DNA from: Acidobacteriota bacterium
Lineage (GTDB): Bacteria; Acidobacteriota; Blastocatellia; Pyrinomonadales; Pyrinomonadaceae
Direction: 5' to 3'
Length of the DNA stretch: 64,000 nucleotides
NCBI GenBank assembly: GCA_016700175.1
Contig: CP065003.1
Span: 3,668,001-3,732,000 of the forward strand
The notes under the pieces were generated by a model. The model saw only the letters and a list, made by a program, of their open reading frames with translations. It did not search any database and was not told the DNA's origin. Every line of letters begins with the position of its first letter. The first letter of the stretch is position 1. A program made the translations under genes and the position numbers. This document shows positions 58,451-64,000 of the stretch, in pieces.

Positions 58451-60208
58451 GTGGCTGCTGTACTGAAGATCAAGGAATCGGCCGGAAACAGCTGGGAGAT
58501 GACCCTCAAGTCTCACTCGGTGTACTCGATCGGCCGTGCAAAGGACAACAACATCGTCCTCAACGATAAGCGTGTGTCCAGAAAACACGCGCATATCAAT
58601 GCGGGGGACGATCAGTTCGTGCTTGTCGACGGCGTCTATGAGAACGGCGAGCTGAAGAGGAGCGTGAACAAGGTCTTCGTCAACGGGCAGCCTATCCTGG
58701 AAAAGCCTCTCGCTCCGGGCGACGTGATAACGATCGGCACGACGCAGCTCAGATACGAGGAACTTCCCGACCCGAAACCCGCAGCGGTTCCCGGTTCCGA
58801 CCCTTCGATCCACCGCAGCGACATGTCCTCGTCCGTGTATTCCGGCCTGACCGAGAGCTCGAAGCCCGTCAATTACGACAACAAGCCGCTCGGAAACACC
58901 CAGATGGTGATGTCGGCGAACGAGATCATAGAGCGCAGTTCGTCCAAATCATCGGGATCGGGCGAATTCGTGTCGGTTGACCAGATCGGAAACCTGACGA
59001 CGGACGAAGAGGTAAAGGACCTTCGTCGAAAAGCGCAGATCCTCGAAATGCTCTACGAGATGAGCAAGACGCTGGGAACGGTCTTCGACCTCAAGGAGAT
59101 CTTCGAGAAGGCGACCGACCTGATCTTCAGGGTCACGCCGTCGGAACGTGTCGTCGCGCTTCTGGCTGACGAGACGCTTGACGGAAAGATCCTCGAGTAC
59201 AGCCTTTACACTATCGCCGCGAAGACCAGGGGAGTCGCCAGCGAGGACGCGGCAGCAAATCTGTCGGTCAGCCGCACGATCACTCAAAAGGTGATGCGTG
59301 AGAAGGTGGCTCTTCTTTCACAGGACGCGAAGTCGGACGAGGAATTCTCCGGTGCCGAGTCGATCGTCGCTCAGGGCGTACGTTCGACTATCTGCGCGCC
59401 TTTGATCACCGAATCGAACGTTCACGGCGTCGTCTACGCGGACCGTCTCGATCCGTTCGCGACCTTCAGCCAGGACGATCTTGAGCTTATCAGCGCGGTC
59501 GCCGCGCAGACCGCGGTTGCTGTCGAGACGATCAAGGCCCACAAGCGGCTTGCCCGAGAGGAGGTCGCACGGGCCAATTACTCACGGTTCATGCCCGAAT
59601 ATGTGGTAAAGGAACTTCTCGAAAAGCCCGATTCGTTCCGGCTGGGAGGCGTGAATCAAACCGTTACCGTGCTGTTCGCCGACATCCGGGGCTTTACCGC
59701 GTTCTCGGAATCGGAGAAACCCGAGCGTGTCGTAAGTCTATTGAACAAGTACTTTACGGCGATGACCGATATCATCTTCGAGCACGGCGGAACCCTCGAC
59801 AAGTATCTCGGCGACGGCCTGATGGCGATCTTCGGGGCTCCGACGGTCTCCGATCACGACGCCGACAACGCTGTAAAGGCGGCGATCGCGATGCAGAATT
59901 CGCTGGTCGATCTGAACTCCGAACTCAAGAAGTCCGGCTTTGCGGAGATCGCGGTCGGGATCGGCCTGCATACGGGTGTTGCCACGATCGGGTACATCGG
60001 TTCGGAACGGCGTTCCGAGTACACGGCTATCGGCGACACGGTGAACCTCGCTTCCCGCCTTGAATCTGCGGCCGCGGGAGGCCAGATACTGATCAGCGAA
60101 GCCACCGGCCGTGCTTGCACAGAATCCTTCCAGATACGAAAATGCCAGCCTCTTCAGGTTAGAAACAGGGTTCAGCCCGTTTCTTTGTTTGAAGTGAAGT
60201 GGAATTAG
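58451..60208 (+). CDS. FHA-GAF-class III adenylate cyclase
   Basis: 585 residues, GTG start (no upstream ATG in frame). FHA domain about 5-100 with Gly28-Arg29 and the Ser43-Arg44-Lys45-His46 phosphothreonine-reading residues. A Ser-rich linker follows. GAF domain about 205-368. Class III cyclase domain about 395-585. Metal-binding Asp411 (FADIRGF) and Asp455 (YLGDGLMAIFG) are both present, as is TAIGDTVNLASRLE with the catalytic Asn and Arg. So cAMP (less likely cGMP) synthesis gated by a phosphorylated partner and a GAF ligand is expected. Cytosolic. Next gene is MreB-like. Confidence 0.92.
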   Translation: MAAVLKIKESAGNSWEMTLKSHSVYSIGRAKDNNIVLNDKRVSRKHAHINAGDDQFVLVDGVYENGELKRSVNKVFVNGQPILEKPLAPGDVITIGTTQLRYEELPDPKPAAVPGSDPSIHRSDMSSSVYSGLTESSKPVNYDNKPLGNTQMVMSANEIIERSSSKSSGSGEFVSVDQIGNLTTDEEVKDLRRKAQILEMLYEMSKTLGTVFDLKEIFEKATDLIFRVTPSERVVALLADETLDGKILEYSLYTIAAKTRGVASEDAAANLSVSRTITQKVMREKVALLSQDAKSDEEFSGAESIVAQGVRSTICAPLITESNVHGVVYADRLDPFATFSQDDLELISAVAAQTAVAVETIKAHKRLAREEVARANYSRFMPEYVVKELLEKPDSFRLGGVNQTVTVLFADIRGFTAFSESEKPERVVSLLNKYFTAMTDIIFEHGGTLDKYLGDGLMAIFGAPTVSDHDADNAVKAAIAMQNSLVDLNSELKKSGFAEIAVGIGLHTGVATIGYIGSERRSEYTAIGDTVNLASRLESAAAGGQILISEATGRACTESFQIRKCQPLQVRNRVQPVSLFEVKWN

Positions 60209-60216
60209 GCTACAAT
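60189..60216 (+). promoter_or_regulatory. Promoter of the MreB-like gene
   Basis: TTGAAG, a 16-bp spacer and TACAAT overlap the 3' end of the cyclase gene. The leader would be about 83 nt. Read-through from the cyclase is also possible. Confidence 0.5.
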
Positions 60217-60305
60217 TACCAAATCCCGGAGACCGCTCCTGTGAGGATCCAGACTCGCGGAACTGCTTGCGGTTAAAGCATTTACAGCGGTTTTTTGAGG
60301 CTCCG

Positions 60306-61376
60306 ATGGCACTCTCTTCGTTAAAGAAACTCGTTACAGATTACCTCGCGATCGATATGGGCACGGCGAATACCATAATCGCCGTGAAGGGTCGTGATGT
60401 GGTCGTTGACGAGCCGTCGCTTGTCGCGATCAGCGAGACGAAGGATGAGATCGTCGCGGTTGGGCTTGAGGCCGCCGAAATGAGGGGGCGGGAAGGCCGG
60501 GACATCGTGGTCGTGGCTCCGCTCAGCGCGGGTGTCGTCGCCGACTACGAAAAGACGAAGCATATGCTCGCCTACTTTGTTAAGAAGGCGAAATCCGGCG
60601 GATCGCAGGTGACCCGCGAGGCGGTGCTGAGCGTGCTTTCCGATGTTACGCACGTAGAGCAGAGGGCAATGTTGAACGCCGCCGAAGAATCGGGCATCGG
60701 CAGGGTCCATATGCTCGAGGAAGGGCTTGCCGCGGCGTTCGGAGTCGGGGTCGATCCGGATGACAAGCGGGCCTCTGCGGTGGTCGATATCGGCGCCGCA
60801 TCCCTCAACATCGCGGTCGTGACCAAGGGCGCCATCTCGCATTCAAGGTCAGAGAGGATCGGGAGCGATCAGATAAACGAGGCGATCACGCTTCACATCA
60901 AGCGAAATTTGGGTCTTCAGATAGGTACCGAGACTGCCGAAGAGATCAAGCGGAATTTCGTTTCCGCCGTTGTGCCTGACGATCTGCAGGACGAGATGCT
61001 CGTCAAGGGCCGCGATCTCCAGACCGGCAGCCCTCACGCCGTGACCATTACCGCCGGCGAGGTCTATCCCATTGCCGAGAAGATCGTGCGCCGCATCGCA
61101 GAGGTCATAAAAGACACGCTTACCGAACTTCGCCCGGAGGTCGCGGCGGACATATACGACCGAGGGATCGTCCTGACGGGCGGCGGCGCGCTCCTCCGCG
61201 ATATCGACAAGTACATCCGGGAATTCATCGATCTTTCCGTCATCATTCCCGACGAACCTCGCTACGCCACGGTCCGAGGGCTTCTGAAGATGTTCGACGC
61301 GCCGGAACTCCTCGATCGCGTTTCCCGCAACGAACCGGGCATCCTCGCTGATTCCGAGATTTCATTCGAGACGTGA
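60306..61376 (+). CDS. MreB/actin-like protein, divergent
   Basis: 356 residues from the ATG at 60306, with TTGAGG 5 nt upstream; the longer frame adds unconserved residues. Actin-fold phosphate-1 motif AIDMGTANTIIAVKG (residues 16-30), phosphate-2 VVDIGAASLNIAVV, and the adenosine motif VLTGGGALLRDIDKYI. The overall layout is that of MreB, but the canonical TPxxMIGRTP stretch near residue 60 is absent. No mreC/mreD/rodA genes follow, suggesting a second, specialised MreB paralogue. It should polymerise under the membrane. Confidence 0.85.
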   Translation: MALSSLKKLVTDYLAIDMGTANTIIAVKGRDVVVDEPSLVAISETKDEIVAVGLEAAEMRGREGRDIVVVAPLSAGVVADYEKTKHMLAYFVKKAKSGGSQVTREAVLSVLSDVTHVEQRAMLNAAEESGIGRVHMLEEGLAAAFGVGVDPDDKRASAVVDIGAASLNIAVVTKGAISHSRSERIGSDQINEAITLHIKRNLGLQIGTETAEEIKRNFVSAVVPDDLQDEMLVKGRDLQTGSPHAVTITAGEVYPIAEKIVRRIAEVIKDTLTELRPEVAADIYDRGIVLTGGGALLRDIDKYIREFIDLSVIIPDEPRYATVRGLLKMFDAPELLDRVSRNEPGILADSEISFET

Positions 61377-61382
61377 AGCAAG

Positions 61383-61501
61383 AAGTCAGAAGTCAGGAGT
61401 CAGAAGTCAGGAGTCAGAAGTCAGAAGTCAGGAGTCAGAATTCAGGAGTCAGGAGTCAGAAGTCAGGAGTCAGAAGTCAGGAGTCAGAAGTCAGGAGTCA
61501 G
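61383..61501 (+). repeat. Seventeen-copy heptamer array
   Basis: [A/G]AGTCAG repeated 17 times without indel (one unit is AATTCAG), mostly alternating AAGTCAG and GAGTCAG, which gives a 14-bp super-period. It starts 6 bp after the MreB-like stop codon. Confidence 0.97.
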
Positions 61502-61706
61502 GGAGAGAAGAGGAAACAAGATATCCAGGATGGTGAGGATTGCTGATCCCTCATTTTCAGCTCGGCATTGCTTGCCGAGATTCCAGAAGTCCAGCGTAGG
61601 TCGAAATATCTAGATCAAAGGGTCACTGTGTAAAGAAAATGCTACAGACCTGCGAGTCGAAGTCGAATCCTCACTATCTTGTATATCCTGTTTCCTCTCC
61701 CTGACT
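61496..61706 (+). repeat. Long imperfect inverted repeat upstream of cdaA
   Basis: Arms 61496-61541 and 61666-61706 are inverted copies (GGAAACA, GATAT and GTGAGGATT shared) with a 5-nt indel. The 124-nt spacer includes the hairpin CTCGGCA-TTGCT-TGCCGAG (about 61560-61579). The segment from 61707 to 61868 holds nothing further that I can name. Confidence 0.85.
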
Positions 61707-61868
61707 TCTTTCTCTTGACTTCGTCCCCAACCGAACCCTTTCCCCAACACGGCGAATCATAGGCCTTGTGATATCCTAGAAAGCGCCGCAAACTGCCCTC
61801 TCCGAAGGCAGGAACCGGACTCCTGACATTGCGTCCGGCGCGGTGGCGGCAATCCGATCTTACGACCG

Positions 61869-62717
61869 ATGGAAGAGTACATACCTGCGTTGGAGACCTT
61901 CCGAACGGTGGTGGACATTGTTCTTGTGTTCATCATCGTGTACGTCGTCCTGCGCCTGCTGAGAGGTACTCGCGCGGTGCCAACGATCGTCGGGATCGTG
62001 ATCCTGTCTCTTTTGTACTGGCTCGCCGTCGCGCAGGACCTGCAAACGCTGGAATTTGTTCTGAGGTCCGCGGTTTTCTACATCGGTGTGCTGATCATCG
62101 TTTTATTCCAGTCAGAGATCCGCCAGGCGCTGATCTACTTCGGCAACAGGCTTCGGATCCCTTTGTTCCGGACCGGCAAATCCGAAGGACGTTCGATCTA
62201 CGATGAGGTAGTTCTCGCTGTAACGACACTTGCTTCGGCAAAGACCGGAGCGCTGATCGTGCTGGAACGGGCGGTCGGGCTAAGGAACTTCATCGACGCC
62301 GGAGTAAAGCTCGACGCTGTTCTCAGTTACGACCTTTTGGTCACGATCTTCGATCCGACGACTCCGCTTCACGACGGCGCGGTCATTGTCCGCCACGAGC
62401 GGATCGCCGCAGCGTCGTGCTTTCTGCCGCTGACGAAGAACCCCAGCATCTCCAGGGAGCTCGGAACGAGGCACCGTGCGGCGATCGGGGTCACCGAGGG
62501 AACCGATGCGGTAACGATAGTCGTATCCGAGGAAACCGGGCTGATATCCTTTATCGAGGGGGGACAGATCGAGAGAAATCTCACAACGAAACAGCTTCGA
62601 AAGCTTCTGATCGACGCGATGGAGAAACCGTACGGCGATATCGAGGAGCCGAAAGAAGAGGACGAAAGCGCGGCCGACCAGCTTGGCGAGGCCGAGAGCA
62701 AGGCGACGGCAACCTGA
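61869..62717 (+). CDS. cdaA: Diadenylate cyclase CdaA
   Basis: 282 residues. Three N-terminal TM helices (about 15-85) are followed by the cytosolic DAC domain (about 105-235). Catalytic DGA (169-171, in LHDGAVIV) and RHR (201-203, in GTRHRAAIGVTE) are intact. It makes c-di-AMP from two ATP, a messenger for cell-wall and potassium homeostasis. The C-terminal tail is acidic. It overlaps the next gene by one base (TGATG), so the two are translationally coupled, as in the common cdaA-cdaR operon. Confidence 0.96.
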   Translation: MEEYIPALETFRTVVDIVLVFIIVYVVLRLLRGTRAVPTIVGIVILSLLYWLAVAQDLQTLEFVLRSAVFYIGVLIIVLFQSEIRQALIYFGNRLRIPLFRTGKSEGRSIYDEVVLAVTTLASAKTGALIVLERAVGLRNFIDAGVKLDAVLSYDLLVTIFDPTTPLHDGAVIVRHERIAAASCFLPLTKNPSISRELGTRHRAAIGVTEGTDAVTIVVSEETGLISFIEGGQIERNLTTKQLRKLLIDAMEKPYGDIEEPKEEDESAADQLGEAESKATAT

Positions 62718-63661
62718 TGGTCTTTTCGCTTCCAACAACCAGGATCACCGAGAAAGAAGAGCGCAAGCGCCTCTTCCGGTACATGTTCCGGCGTGTTTTC
62801 ATCGACGACTGGGCGATGAAGCTCGTCGCGCTTGTGATAACGCTGACGCTTTGGCTGGGCGTGACCGGGCTTCAGACGCCTACAACGACCCGAGTACGAA
62901 GCGTCCCGCTCAATCTCCTCATCTCCAGCGACGTGGAAGAGACCAAGGACCGCGTGAAGGAGGTCGATCTGGTCCTGCGGGGTCCGAAACAGAGGCTCGA
63001 CCAGATCCTGCCGAGAGACCTTGTTGTGTCTTTGGACCTCAACGAAGTTGGGCCGGGCGACAGGAAAGTTGATATCACACCGCAGAACATCTCGATCGAT
63101 CTTCCGAACGGTATCGAGGTGATCGAGATCCAGCCGAACAAGATCGCGCTCAGGCTCGAAAAGGTGTCGGAGGTCGCGGTGCCGATAAGGGTCGAAACCG
63201 AAGGCAATCCCGCACCGGGCTACGAATTGTACGGAACTACGGTCTCACCGGAAACGGTCCGCGTCCGAGGACCCGAGAGCGTGGTCGGTGCGCTGGATTA
63301 CGTGACCACGGAGAAGGTCGAGATAGCAGGTGCGAAAGCGAACTTCTCAGTCCAGCAGATCCCTTTGAACGTGGTCAGTCCGAAGATGACCCTTCTGAGC
63401 GCGGCGACCGCGAATGTGACGGTTCGCGTCGGACGAAAGCGGATCGAACGCCTCCTGATAGTGCCTTACGAAACGCAGAACCGGAGCGGGCGCGCTAGCG
63501 TGCTTCTTTTCGGGCCTTCGAATCTGCTTGAAGGACTTCAGCCGGGCGAGATCACGGTTGTCGAAGAGACCACCGACGACGGCCGATCAACGCTCCGGGT
63601 CGTGCTGCCGCCAGGGATCCAGTCCGACGTCGAGGTCCGGGACGCAAAGTTCAGGGAATGA
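62717..63661 (+). CDS. cdaR: CdaR-like YbbR-domain protein
   Basis: 314 residues from the ATG overlapping the cdaA stop. The ORF upstream of this is a shadow. One TM helix (about 35-52, MKLVALVITLTLWLGV) anchors two to three YbbR beta-domains outside the membrane (about 60-300; motifs VDLVLRGPKQRLDQI and TVRVRGPESVVGALDYV). YbbR/CdaR partners bind and regulate CdaA. The order cdaA-cdaR is conserved in many phyla; glmM, often third, is not next here. Confidence 0.92.
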   Translation: MVFSLPTTRITEKEERKRLFRYMFRRVFIDDWAMKLVALVITLTLWLGVTGLQTPTTTRVRSVPLNLLISSDVEETKDRVKEVDLVLRGPKQRLDQILPRDLVVSLDLNEVGPGDRKVDITPQNISIDLPNGIEVIEIQPNKIALRLEKVSEVAVPIRVETEGNPAPGYELYGTTVSPETVRVRGPESVVGALDYVTTEKVEIAGAKANFSVQQIPLNVVSPKMTLLSAATANVTVRVGRKRIERLLIVPYETQNRSGRASVLLFGPSNLLEGLQPGEITVVEETTDDGRSTLRVVLPPGIQSDVEVRDAKFRE

Positions 63662-63687
63662 CCCTCGGAATCTCTCCTTACGAAAGA

Positions 63688-64000
63688 ATGAAACGAAAAC
63701 TACTGTTCCTTGTGCTGGGCCTGACCGCGGCCTTCGCCGTTCCGGCTCAGGTGCCGGATTCCGAGCTTCTCGAGATCGTGAAGGCCGAAGACGCGAGAAC
63801 AGCCGGCCCGGCACTTGTCGCGCTCCTGAAAGACAAGCGTCAGGAGGTCCGCGAACGAGCGGCGCTCGCATTGGGAAGGATCGGCGACGAGGGTTCGGTC
63901 CCGGAGATCGAGAAGCTGCTTTCCGATCCGTCAGGAGATGTCGCGGTGATGACGGCATTCGCGCTTGGCGAGATCGAATCGCCGAAGGCCGCCGATTCGA
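63688..64000 (+). CDS. Exported HEAT-repeat protein, truncated at window edge
   Basis: 104 codons visible, open to the last base. Signal peptide 1-20 (AVPAQ). Then HEAT-like helical pairs with AGPALVALLKDKRQEVRERAALALGRIGDE and a second repeat ending GEIESPKAADS. Similar proteins in Acidobacteriota continue into a cyclophilin domain, but that part is outside the window. It begins 26 bp after cdaR and is probably in the same transcript. Confidence 0.8.
   Translation, partial: MKRKLLFLVLGLTAAFAVPAQVPDSELLEIVKAEDARTAGPALVALLKDKRQEVRERAALALGRIGDEGSVPEIEKLLSDPSGDVAVMTAFALGEIESPKAADS

Noticed and set aside
61542..61868. A c-di-AMP (ydaO-type) riboswitch before cdaA
   Set aside because: I cannot find the conserved ydaO core; only an inverted repeat and a simple hairpin are evident.

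Overview
The window looks like chromosomal DNA of a GC-rich Gram-negative bacterium, most probably an Acidobacteriota member (Blastocatellia/Pyrinomonadaceae-like). This is inferred from gene content: long Oar-like outer-membrane receptors with an N-terminal carboxypeptidase-regulatory-like domain, a VWFA-related protein of the acidobacterial type, a membrane pyrophosphatase, delta-60/FG-GAP secreted proteins, a bactofilin, and intergenic DNA full of short palindromic repeats. I see no phage, plasmid, transposase, rRNA or CRISPR array. One tRNA gene, tRNA-Ser(GCU), is present.

Layout. 0-5.3 kb: an edge-truncated HExxH protein, a lumazine-binding/NTF2-like secreted protein, a membrane protein, an esterase, lipB with a lipoprotein, and a small secreted protein. 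5.4-11.3 kb: a redoxin, a PepSY protein, a quinone oxidoreductase, an SpoU/TrmH RNA methyltransferase, a SAM methyltransferase and a beta-propeller protein. 11.3-18.6 kb: hppA, a delta-60/FG-GAP protein, a small Cys-rich lipoprotein and cstA. 18.6-21.0 kb: a thioesterase, an RNase D-like exonuclease and yceH, bracketed by inverted composite repeats. 21-31 kb: a 29-residue-repeat protein, gltX, tRNA-Ser, a beta-barrel protein, a 1000-residue sensor kinase, a class IV aminotransferase and a glycosyltransferase. 31-38 kb: two tandem Oar-like receptors. 38.8-48.1 kb: a PilZ-like protein, a secreted protein, a VanX-type dipeptidase, a two-domain M16 peptidase, a VWFA protein, and a nitrilase-SDR pair. 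48.8-54.5 kb: yjbQ, a class II photolyase, a VOC protein, an ATE-like transferase, a bactofilin and ttcA. 54.7-64 kb: a serine beta-lactamase-like hydrolase, a cysteine desulfurase, an FHA-GAF-adenylate cyclase, an MreB-like protein, then cdaA-cdaR (c-di-AMP synthesis) and an edge-truncated HEAT-repeat protein.

How the genes may work together. Cell-envelope and second-messenger functions recur: cAMP-type cyclase, c-di-AMP synthase with its YbbR/CdaR partner, a PilZ-like protein, MreB-like and bactofilin cytoskeletal proteins, a D-Ala-D-Ala dipeptidase, and large outer-membrane receptors with a periplasmic M16 peptidase. The rest is housekeeping: lipoylation, glutamyl-tRNA, tRNA thiolation, DNA repair, carbon-starvation uptake.

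The most unusual material is non-coding. Several dispersed palindromic repeat families share GC stems closed by a TGAA/TTCA loop. There are perfect 7-bp and 9-bp tandem arrays, inverted composite repeats flanking a three-gene block, and repeats that supply the last codons of neighbouring genes. Several genes with no Shine-Dalgarno sequence have a plausible -10 box 6-8 nt before the ATG, which suggests leaderless mRNAs.
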